A DNA stretch of 8,776 nucleotides, from positions 1 to 8,776 of the forward strand of contig JAICIL010000190.1 in NCBI GenBank assembly GCA_025924435.1, written 5' to 3'. The notes under the pieces are model-generated. The model searched no databases. It was given only the letters and a program-made list of their open reading frames with translations, and was not told where the DNA came from. Below, piece by piece: positions 1-5,827 of the stretch (the stretch's first letter is position 1; every line of letters begins with the position of its first letter). The translations under genes and the position numbers were made by a program. This DNA comes from Chloroflexia bacterium (GTDB taxonomy: Bacteria; Chloroflexota; Chloroflexia; Thermomicrobiales; JALYUS01).

Positions 1-8
1 TCACCCCC

Positions 9-105
9 CAAGCCCCACAGCACGCCAAGAGGACACTAAAGATTGACAAAGAACTTCCCCTTCTCATTCTGTTTTCTTTGGGTCCTTGGCGTCTGGGCGG
101 TTCAA
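9..105. repeat. Degenerate inverted-repeat element of the CGCCAAG type
   Basis: Imperfect inverted repeat. ACGCCAAG at 22-29 is matched exactly by CTTGGCGT at 85-92. Outside this core the arms are also related: the AA-GCCCC-ACAG flank on the left resembles the reverse complement of TCTGGGCGGTT on the right. Inside it, ACTAAAG on the left faces CTTTGGG on the right. The loop (about 42-76) is AT-rich compared with the surrounding DNA. The style is that of short non-coding palindromic repeats found in many GC-rich genomes, and it resembles the CGCAAAG element at 3588-3772. Boundaries are approximate because the arms have diverged. Confidence 0.55.
43..70 (+). promoter_or_regulatory. Possible sigma-70-type promoter ahead of the doc-asd-thr operon
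   Basis: TTGACA at 43-48 is a perfect -35 consensus. Sixteen bases downstream is CATTCT (65-70), a weak -10 that matches TATAAT at 3 of 6 positions, including the A at position 2 and the final T. It lies in the loop of the degenerate inverted repeat, 55 bp before the preferred doc start, and no other credible promoter is visible before the six-gene run. The weak -10 keeps confidence low. Confidence 0.3.
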
Positions 106-124
106 GTTTCGCCAGGTGCCTGCT

Positions 125-538
125 ATGAATGATACTCGCGCGATGCGTTATCCGAATCTGGTCGAGGCGTTCGCGCTCTACAACGACGCGATGGGCGTGA
201 CGGACGACCCCGGCGATCTGGCGAACCGGCTGGACATCCTCGCCTCGACATTGGCGCGACCTCGCAATCTCGCGCTCTACGCGGGGGCCGATCTGGCGCG
301 GCAGGCGGCGTCGCTCCTCTGGGGGATGATCCACAACCATCCGTTTGCGGACGGCAACAAGCGGGCGGGCCTGCACATCGCCTTCGCCTTCGCGCGGGTG
401 AATGGGCTGGCGATCGTCGCGCCGGAGGATGCCGTCGTCGAACTCGGCTACGCGGTCGCGGAAGGCCGCTGGGACGAAGACGCTGTGGAGGCGTGGCTGC
501 GCCGGTATAGCCAGCCCGTCATCGAGGAGGTCGCCTGA
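125..538 (+). CDS. doc: Doc-type Fic-domain toxin (death-on-curing family)
   Basis: A 137-residue Fic/Doc-fold protein, close in length to P1 Doc (126 residues). The signature HPFADGNKRAG is at residues 72-82. The lysine after GN marks the Doc subtype (HxFx[N/D]xNKR) rather than the AMP-transferring Fic motif HPFxxGNGR. P1 Doc phosphorylates elongation factor Tu on a threonine and blocks translation; that activity is inferred here from the motif. The preferred start is ATG 125, with AGGTG at 114-118 as ribosome-binding site. A TTG at 86 would extend the frame by 13 residues, but it lies inside the arm of the upstream repeat. The usual Phd antitoxin is absent: only 124 bp of repeat precede the gene. 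The stop overlaps the next start by one base (TGATG), so translation is coupled to the 538-1179 gene and beyond that to asd. A Fic protein with a non-toxin role is also possible. Confidence 0.85.
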   Translation: MNDTRAMRYPNLVEAFALYNDAMGVTDDPGDLANRLDILASTLARPRNLALYAGADLARQAASLLWGMIHNHPFADGNKRAGLHIAFAFARVNGLAIVAPEDAVVELGYAVAEGRWDEDAVEAWLRRYSQPVIEEVA

Positions 539-1179
539 TGCCACGCGGGAAGCCGAAGGATGCGGCGCGGCGCTCGAATCTCGTCGCGGCGGCGGAGTAC
601 CGCGCGGCGTGGTGGGGCCCGGCGCGCGACGAGCCGTCGGACGAGACGGTCGCCCGCGTCCGCCGCTATGTGACGCGGGACGCGGACAGCGAGCGGCTCG
701 CCCGCTTCACGGCGGCGGAGGTGGCGGCGGAATGCAACCTGCCGCTGCGCGTCGCGCACTTCGATCTCGAACGGCTTCGCGACGACGGGCTGCTGCTTCG
801 CCGTCGGGAGCCGATCGTCGGGCTGGGCGACGAGTACGTCTGGGAGCGGGCGCATGGCCGCACCGGCGTCGTTGATCTACGCGGCGGGCGCGCGGAATCG
901 GACGCGCTCCCCGTGGCGGAGGCGGCGCGGCTGCTCGGTATCACCTTCGGCGCGGCGGTGACGCTCGTCCGGGAGGGCGTGCTGGCAATTGACGAGCAGG
1001 CGAGCAGCGAAGCGGCGATCGCGGTGCGGCGGCAGGATGTCGCCCGCGCCCGCTGGTGGTTCCGCCACAAGGACGCGCCGTACGCGGAGCGGCAGACGCC
1101 GCCCGTCTACGTCGTCCCGGCGCATTGGCAGGAGCGATTAAGCACGCTCGGTGAAGAGGAAGCGAGGGAAGGGGCATAA
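538..1179 (+). CDS. Putative DNA-binding protein with two helix-turn-helix regions, partner of Doc
   Basis: A 213-residue protein of no family I recognise. The N-terminus is basic (K/R-rich, residues 1-13). Residues about 56-91 read as a winged helix-turn-helix: FTAAEVAAECNLPL followed by a recognition-type helix and a LRDDGLLLRR wing. Residues about 124-172 look like a second, excisionase/MerR-type HTH (LPVAEAARLLGITFGAAVTL), ending in aromatic WWF. The C-terminal tail is acidic. The ATG at 538 overlaps the doc stop by one base and follows GAGGAGG (524-530) at 7 nt. Its own stop TAA overlaps the asd start (TAATG). Position and coupling suggest either an unconventional antitoxin/autoregulator for Doc or an operon regulator. 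The HTH reading is my pattern recognition, not a database match. Confidence 0.7.
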   Translation: MPRGKPKDAARRSNLVAAAEYRAAWWGPARDEPSDETVARVRRYVTRDADSERLARFTAAEVAAECNLPLRVAHFDLERLRDDGLLLRRREPIVGLGDEYVWERAHGRTGVVDLRGGRAESDALPVAEAARLLGITFGAAVTLVREGVLAIDEQASSEAAIAVRRQDVARARWWFRHKDAPYAERQTPPVYVVPAHWQERLSTLGEEEAREGA

Positions 1180-2255
1180 TGGGCAGCATTGCGATCCCGC
1201 CGCCGGGCGGGGAGAAGATCGGCGTCGCGGTGCTCGGGGCGACGGGCGCGGTCGGGCAGCGGTTCATCCAACTGCTCGAAGGGCATCCGTGGTTCGCGGT
1301 GCGCGAACTCGTCGCGTCGGACCGTTCGGTCGGCAAGGCGTACGCGGAGGCGGCGAACTGGCTCGTCTCGCCGGACATCCCGGCGGCGGTCGCGGGCCTG
1401 CCGGTCAAGGGGCTGGACGCGCGGCTCGAATCGCCCGTCGTCGTCTCGTCGCTGCCGTCCGATGTGGCGGGCGAGGTCGAGTCGCGGCTGGCCAAAGAAG
1501 GGCATCGCATCTTCTCGAACGCCTCGAACCACCGGATGGGCGCGGACGTGCCGCTGATGGTCGCGGAGGTGAATCCCGACCACGCGGAGGCGCTCGATAC
1601 GCAGCGGAGGCGGCTCGGCTCCGAGGGGTTCATCGTCACGAACGGCAACTGCACGACGATCACGCTCGTCCTACCGCTCGCGCCGCTGCATCGCGCCTTC
1701 GGCGTCGAGGCGGTGATCGTCACCAGTTTGCAGGCGGCGTCCGGCGCGGGCTATCCGGGCGTCCCCTCGCTCGATCTGATTGACAACATCGTGCCGTTCA
1801 TCGGCGGCGAGGAAGAGAAGTTGCAGAGCGAGACGGCGAAGATGCTCGGCGCATGGGAGGGCGGACAATTTCATCCCGCGCCCTTCCCCGTCAGCGCGAC
1901 CTGCACGCGCGTCCCCGTCCGCGACGGGCACACCGAATCCGTCAGCGTCCGCTTGCGCACGAAAGCGTCGGCGGACGAACTGATCGCGGCGTGGCGGGAG
2001 TTCCGGGGCCGCCCGCAGGAATTGAACCTGCCCTCCGCGCCGACGCACGCGGTGATCGTGCGCGATGAACAGGACCGCCCGCAGCCGAACCGGGACCGGA
2101 TGGCGGAGCACGGCATGGCCTCCGTCGTCGGGCGGCTGCGCCCCTGCCCGATCCTCGACTGGAAATTCGTCGTCCTCGGCCACAACACGATCCGCGGTGC
2201 GGCGGGCGCGAGCATCCTCAACGCCGAACTCGCCCTCGCCGAAGGGTGGCTGTAG
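1179..2255 (+). CDS. asd: Aspartate-semialdehyde dehydrogenase
   Basis: A 358-residue cytoplasmic enzyme that reduces aspartyl-4-phosphate to aspartate semialdehyde with NADPH, the branch point to lysine, methionine and threonine. The Rossmann nucleotide-binding loop GATGAVG is at residues 20-26. The catalytic cysteine is Cys158 in GNCTT, the form typical of the archaeal/fungal-like Asd branch also found in some bacteria. The probable catalytic base is His251 in RDGH, and HNTIRGAAGA near residues 335-344 is the conserved C-terminal NADP-side motif. Length is normal for that branch. The ATG at 1179 overlaps the upstream stop by one base and is preceded by AAGGGG (1169-1174). The thrC start follows the stop directly. 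All key residues are present, so it should be active. Confidence 0.95.
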   Translation: MGSIAIPPPGGEKIGVAVLGATGAVGQRFIQLLEGHPWFAVRELVASDRSVGKAYAEAANWLVSPDIPAAVAGLPVKGLDARLESPVVVSSLPSDVAGEVESRLAKEGHRIFSNASNHRMGADVPLMVAEVNPDHAEALDTQRRRLGSEGFIVTNGNCTTITLVLPLAPLHRAFGVEAVIVTSLQAASGAGYPGVPSLDLIDNIVPFIGGEEEKLQSETAKMLGAWEGGQFHPAPFPVSATCTRVPVRDGHTESVSVRLRTKASADELIAAWREFRGRPQELNLPSAPTHAVIVRDEQDRPQPNRDRMAEHGMASVVGRLRPCPILDWKFVVLGHNTIRGAAGASILNAELALAEGWL

Positions 2256-3581
2256 GTGGCCGCCATCACGGAGCCGATGCTCCTCCCCGCCGTGCTGCGG
2301 GGCGACATGGACGGGATCGCCTATCCGATCCTGCCGCCGCGCAACGCGGACAGCGCGGGCGGCCTGCTCGCCGTCGAGCGCGATCTGTCCGGCGTGGACG
2401 GCGCGGCGCTCAAGGCGACGTGGGATGCCCGCCTCGGCAGCCGGGAGTTTCCCTATCGCTCCGGCGTCTGGCGCTACCGCGAACTGATCGCCCCCTTCCC
2501 GGACGGCGATATCGTCTCCGCGCCGGAAGGGAATACGAACCTCTACTGCGGCGAGGGCGTCAATCGCTGCCCCGGCTGCCGCGCGGGCGGCTGCCGGTTG
2601 GCGAATTGGGCGGGCGTCGAACGGCTCGCCCTGAAACACGAGGGCGAGAACCCGACCAACTCCTTCAAGGATCGTGGGATGACCGCCGCGATCTCCCACG
2701 CGCGCCACGCGGGCGCGACAACCGTCGCCTGCGCCTCCAGCGGCAACACCTCCGCTTCGCTCGCGGCCTACGCCGCGAAGGCGGGGATGCGCGCCCTCAC
2801 CTTCATCCCGGAAGGGAAGATCACGGCGGGAAAACTGGGGCAGACGCTCGCCTACGGCGCGCAGGTCGTGCAGGTGCAGGGCGATTTCGACGCCGCGATG
2901 GCACTCGTGCAGGAGGTCGCGGCGACGGAACCCGTCTTCCTCGCCAATAACATCAACCCCTTCCGGCTCGAGGGGCAGAAATCCATCGCCTTCGAGCTGC
3001 TCCAGCAGCGGCATTGGGTCGCGCCGGACTGGCTCGTCCTGCCGGGCGGCAACCTCGGCAACACCTCCGCCATCGGCAAGGCGCTGATCGAAGCATACGA
3101 GTTGGGGCTGATTACCAAACTGCCGCGCATCGCGACGATCCAGGCGGCGGGCGCGTCGCCCTTCGCGCGATGGTTCGAGCGCGGCTTCGACCAGTACGAG
3201 CCGATGCAGGCCGAGACCGTCGCCTCCGCGATCCGCATCGGCAACCCGGTCTCGCGCCATCGCGCCCGCCGCATCATCCAGCGGACGGGCGGCATCGTCC
3301 TCGCGCTGTCGGACGCCGATTTGCTCGCGGCGAAGCGGCAGATTGACCGCGCGGGCATCGGCTGCGAACCCGCCTCCGCCGCCTCGCTCGCGGGGATCAG
3401 AGCGCTCAGGGAGCGCGGCATCATCCGTCCCGGCGACGACATCGTCGGCATCCTCACCGGCCACGTCCTCAAGGACGCCGAGGCGACCGAGCGCATCCAC
3501 ATCACCGGCCCCGATGCTCACCCGCCCATCGTCATCGCCCCCACCCTCGCCGCCGTCCGGCAGGTCCTCGCCAATGGCTAG
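2256..3581 (+). CDS. thrC: Threonine synthase with a cysteine-rich insertion
   Basis: A 441-residue PLP-dependent fold-type II enzyme converting O-phosphohomoserine to threonine, the last step of the pathway. The PLP lysine is Lys138 in NSFKDRGM. Phosphate-binding SSGNTSAS is at 161-168 and GGNLGNTSAIGK at 264-275. The GEGNTPL substrate motif appears as PEGNTNLY near residues 90-97. Between it and the PLP motif is an unusual run of four cysteines: Cys98, Cys105, Cys108 and Cys113 (C-x6-C-x2-C-x4-C). In most relatives this segment is a plain RxPRLAEWLG-like stretch, so this may be a metal-binding insertion. The start is GTG 2256, immediately after the asd stop, with AAGGG at 2242-2246; ATG 2277 is the alternative. 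The stop overlaps a potential thrB ATG at 3574. Confidence 0.95.
   Translation: MAAITEPMLLPAVLRGDMDGIAYPILPPRNADSAGGLLAVERDLSGVDGAALKATWDARLGSREFPYRSGVWRYRELIAPFPDGDIVSAPEGNTNLYCGEGVNRCPGCRAGGCRLANWAGVERLALKHEGENPTNSFKDRGMTAAISHARHAGATTVACASSGNTSASLAAYAAKAGMRALTFIPEGKITAGKLGQTLAYGAQVVQVQGDFDAAMALVQEVAATEPVFLANNINPFRLEGQKSIAFELLQQRHWVAPDWLVLPGGNLGNTSAIGKALIEAYELGLITKLPRIATIQAAGASPFARWFERGFDQYEPMQAETVASAIRIGNPVSRHRARRIIQRTGGIVLALSDADLLAAKRQIDRAGIGCEPASAASLAGIRALRERGIIRPGDDIVGILTGHVLKDAEATERIHITGPDAHPPIVIAPTLAAVRQVLANG
3559..3581 (+). promoter_or_regulatory. thrC/thrB translational-coupling junction
   Basis: GGCAGG at 3559-3564 can serve as a ribosome-binding site for ATG 3574, 9 nt downstream. 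That ATG overlaps the thrC stop in ATGGCTAG (3574-3581), the classic overlap of coupled operon genes, and it is in frame with ThrB. By contrast, the first internal candidate starts of the conserved ThrB domain (GTG 3799 and 3805) have no convincing Shine-Dalgarno. This junction is the main argument for the long ThrB start. Confidence 0.5.
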
Positions 3582-4692
3582 GCTGACAAACCGAATGAAC
3601 CGCAAAGACGCAAAGAGCGCAAAGGACGCAAAGAAGATTAAGAGAATAAGGGAAAGGAAGAGCGTCGGCTGTGTAGCACGCCTTCCCTGGCCAGTTTGCC
3701 ATGCTGTCTCTACCCTTCTTCTTTCTCTTTGCGTTCTTCGCGTCCTTTGCGTCTTTGCGGTTCATTCGGTTTCATCTCCGAAGCGCCGCCGGATCAGCGT
3801 GCGGGTGCCGGCGTCGAGCGCGAATCTGGGGCCGGGTTTCGACCATCTCGGGCTGGCGCTGGCGCAGTACACGACGATCACGGTGACGGCGGGCGCGGCG
3901 GGCGCGCCGACGGTGACGGGGCTGGACGCCCACCTGCTCGCGGATGCGCCGAACCTCGTCGAGTCGGCGATGCGGCGGCTCGCGGAGGAGGCGCGCAAAT
4001 ACCTGCCGCCGCACACGCTGCACGTCGAGAACGGCATCCCCGTCGCGCGCGGGATGGGCGGTTCGGCGGCGGCGGTCGTCGGCGGCGTGCTCGCCGCGAA
4101 CGCGCTCCTCGATGAGCCATTCGACCGCTTGTCGGACGATGTCGAGGACCCGCTGCTGGCAATTGCCGCCGCCATCGAGGGGCACGCGGACAATGCCGCC
4201 GCCGCGATCTACGGCGGCATCGTCGCGGCGGATGGCGGCATCGCCTTCTCGCTCTCGGACGGCTCGGACTTGCGCGCCGTCCTCTTCGTGCCGGAGACGA
4301 CGCTGCACACGACCGCCGCCCGCGCCGCCCTGCCGCCGGAAATCCCCCACCGGGACGCGGTGATGAATGTCGGGCACGTCGCGCTGCTTGTCGCGGCGCT
4401 GATTGACCGGGAGTACGACGCCCTCGGCCGCTTCATGCGCGACCGCCTGCACGAGCCGTATCGCGCCGCGCTCATCCCCTGGCTCGAACCGCTGATCGGC
4501 GCGAGCGAGCGGGCCGGGGCGTATGGGGCATGCCTGAGCGGCGCGGGGCCGTGCGTCCTCGCCCTCGCCGCGCCCTCGCGGGCAAAAAAGGTCGCCGCCG
4601 CCATGCGCGAGACGGCGGCGGCGCACGGCTACGCCGGAACCGTCCTCACCCTCGCCATCGACGACACCGGCGCGACGGTCACCGAGAGTTAA
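3574..4692 (+). CDS. thrB: Homoserine kinase, N-terminus interrupted in frame by a palindromic repeat
   Basis: A GHMP-family kinase that phosphorylates homoserine on oxygen with ATP, supplying the ThrC substrate. With ATG 3574 the protein has 372 residues. Motif 1 PASSANLGPGFD is at 79-90, the ATP-binding glycine loop ARGMGGSAAA at 158-167, and motif 3 LSGAGP at 321-326. The conserved domain (from about residue 71) is about 300 residues, a normal ThrB length. Residues about 5-67 come from the 185-bp repeat: a Lys/Arg-rich stretch, then a hydrophobic, Cys-containing segment (about 41-66) resembling a membrane anchor. The only plausible late starts are GTG 3799 and GTG 3805, which would trim the first beta strand. 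I place the start at 3574 because it overlaps the thrC stop and has a ribosome-binding site. The identity is secure but the start is not. Confidence 0.88.
   Translation: MARLTNRMNRKDAKSAKDAKKIKRIRERKSVGCVARLPWPVCHAVSTLLLSLCVLRVLCVFAVHSVSSPKRRRISVRVPASSANLGPGFDHLGLALAQYTTITVTAGAAGAPTVTGLDAHLLADAPNLVESAMRRLAEEARKYLPPHTLHVENGIPVARGMGGSAAAVVGGVLAANALLDEPFDRLSDDVEDPLLAIAAAIEGHADNAAAAIYGGIVAADGGIAFSLSDGSDLRAVLFVPETTLHTTAARAALPPEIPHRDAVMNVGHVALLVAALIDREYDALGRFMRDRLHEPYRAALIPWLEPLIGASERAGAYGACLSGAGPCVLALAAPSRAKKVAAAMRETAAAHGYAGTVLTLAIDDTGATVTES
3588..3772. repeat. 185-bp palindromic repeat element (CGCAAAG family, MITE-like)
   Basis: Two 46-bp inverted arms, 3588-3633 and 3727-3772, match at 42 of 46 positions, and the outer 28 bp are identical. 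The arms consist of AACCGAATGAACCGC followed by AAAGACGCAAAG-type heptamer repeats. The 93-bp loop (3634-3726) is purine-rich on the left and pyrimidine-rich on the right. There is no transposase gene and I see no target-site duplication. Such non-coding repeats are scattered in many GC-rich genomes, and their translations (NRKDAK...) are common artefacts in databases. Unusually, this copy is open in the ThrB frame from end to end. Confidence 0.9.
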
Positions 4693-5517
4693 ATGATGGA
4701 CGACTTGATCGCCCTCTATACTGCCACTCGGCGTTATTGCACCGACCGCGCGCAGGAATTGCGGATTCAATATTTTGATCGTATCAACGAGCCTGACCCT
4801 CCCTTCAGCGTGTGGCCGCGTGTAGCACTTCTCGATGCGTTACTCGCTGATATCGAAAGCGTGGCACCAGATCAATTTTCATCACTTGACGCACTGCGGA
4901 ACTATCTGTTGCTCGCTGGCTCGACTGCTACAAGTGCTGCCACGAAGCAGTATTCGAGCCTTGGGACGGATCTGATAGACGAAGAGCGCGACCGCTTCCG
5001 CATCTACGTCGAAGGTCTCACGGCGGCTGATCTTCGCAATATCGCACCACTCCCCTCCAGGCGGCGGCTCAGCGACGCAGAGAGCGGGCATGTTTGGGAC
5101 GCACTCGATCAGCGATGGCAGACACATGGTGGCAAAGAATGGTATCCGCTCACGAAGGAAGAGCCACCGGGAGTTATCGCGTTTCAGGCAGCATCGTTTC
5201 ATCGCGCCCTTCCCGATGAATATCTACGGGGTCTTCTTGGCGATCACAGTATAGAGCGATGCTGGGAATTGTATGAGCACGGATGGGTTCATGAGATGGC
5301 TGTTGAACTCCTGAGCACCCACTATGGTCACTACGAAGGTATGGAGTGCTATGCCACAGCGGGTGAGATGGATTGGCTCATCTACGCTTCGCATGAAAGT
5401 TCAATCACCGTTGCTGGCGATTGGCTGATTGGGGCGGTGAAAGATGCATGGCCGGAATGGGAACAACATCTCTACACGGGATGGGATTACGAGCGGCCAT
5501 CAGCATCAGGATTGTAA
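4693..5517 (+). CDS. Hypothetical protein, lower GC than neighbours
   Basis: A 274-residue protein I do not recognise. It has no signal peptide or membrane segment and looks soluble, mostly helical and acidic. The C-terminal third is rich in Trp, Tyr and His, with a SHESSITVAGDWL segment near residues 236-248 followed by WPEW and a terminal GWDYERP. There is no known catalytic motif. The ATG directly follows the thrB stop (TAAATG; a second ATG follows at 4696), so it may be read from the same transcript. Base composition is about 50% GC in the two lines I counted, against about 70% in asd, so this gene is probably a recent acquisition inserted at the end of the threonine operon. Confidence 0.75.
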   Translation: MMDDLIALYTATRRYCTDRAQELRIQYFDRINEPDPPFSVWPRVALLDALLADIESVAPDQFSSLDALRNYLLLAGSTATSAATKQYSSLGTDLIDEERDRFRIYVEGLTAADLRNIAPLPSRRRLSDAESGHVWDALDQRWQTHGGKEWYPLTKEEPPGVIAFQAASFHRALPDEYLRGLLGDHSIERCWELYEHGWVHEMAVELLSTHYGHYEGMECYATAGEMDWLIYASHESSITVAGDWLIGAVKDAWPEWEQHLYTGWDYERPSASGL

Positions 5518-5530
5518 CAATGTGCCGCAA

Positions 5531-5560
5531 ACGGTGCCGTAGTACAATCAACGTGGAGGT
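5531..5560 (+). promoter_or_regulatory. Candidate promoter/operator and ribosome-binding site of the toxin-antitoxin pair
   Basis: A near-palindrome ACGGTGCCGT (5531-5540) sits just before a -10-like TACAAT (5543-5548), followed by a strong Shine-Dalgarno GGAGGT (5555-5560) and ATG 5567. The hexamer GTGCCG occurs three times (5522, 5534 and 5559). Antitoxins with ribbon-helix-helix domains usually bind short palindromes over their own promoter, so an autoregulatory operator is plausible. I see no good -35 at normal spacing. Confidence 0.35.
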
Positions 5561-5566
5561 GCCGAC

Positions 5567-5827
5567 ATGGCGACGACAGAGAAAATGACCGCACTCACGG
5601 TGCGTGTGACGAACAACGCGGTCGCATATGCGATCACGACGCTCGCGGCAGAGCAGAATCGCTCGGTAGAGGGGATCGTTGAAGAGGCGCTACGCGCTTG
5701 GTTGGAGCGTCAAGAGGAATTGGAAGACCTTGCGGCGATTGCCGAGGTCGAGGGCGAACCAACGATCCCGTGGGAGCAGGTAAAAGAGGAAATGCGCCAA
5801 GCACGGGCGAACGCGCGTGCCGAATAG
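5567..5827 (+). CDS. Antitoxin with probable ribbon-helix-helix domain
   Basis: An 86-residue protein. Residues about 8-47 fit a CopG/ParD-like ribbon-helix-helix: an alternating strand TALTVRV, then two helices around AAEQNRSVEGIVEEALRAWL. The acidic C-terminal part (about 50-80), with the TIPWEQVKEEM motif, is typical of antitoxin tails that wrap around RelE/ParE toxins. It is preceded by GGAGGT at 6 nt spacing, and its stop lies inside the toxin gene (11-nt overlap). It should neutralise the downstream toxin and repress the pair's promoter. The Phd or RelB class is an alternative; the RHH assignment rests on the sequence pattern only. Confidence 0.8.
   Translation: MATTEKMTALTVRVTNNAVAYAITTLAAEQNRSVEGIVEEALRAWLERQEELEDLAAIAEVEGEPTIPWEQVKEEMRQARANARAE

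Noticed and set aside
86..124. TTG 86 as the start of doc
   Set aside because: It lies within the right arm of the upstream repeat and adds 13 residues unlike the family; ATG 125 has a better ribosome-binding site.
941..1723. A 260-codon - strand frame opposite the HTH gene and asd
   Set aside because: A Ser/Thr/Pro/Arg-rich shadow sequence without domain features. The + strand genes here have good ribosome-binding sites and coupled starts.
1671..3605. A 644-codon open frame on the - strand opposite asd and thrC
   Set aside because: It mirrors two certain enzymes in the opposite strand. Its product is low-complexity, rich in Arg, Asp, Gly and Ala, as expected from antisense of GC-rich codons, with no recognisable domain.
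3532..3765. A 77-codon - strand frame starting in the repeat with MNRKDAKDAKNAK
   Set aside because: It is a translation of the inverted-repeat arms. Such NRKDAK proteins are typical artefacts of this repeat type.
3601..3765. Regular CGCAAAG units considered as a CRISPR or tandem-repeat array
   Set aside because: The units are short, contiguous and arranged as two inverted arms, with no constant repeat-spacer pattern and no cas genes nearby.
3772..4770. A 332-codon - strand frame opposite thrB
   Set aside because: An antisense shadow of ThrB with Arg/Gly-rich composition and no motif. ThrB has all GHMP kinase motifs on the other strand.
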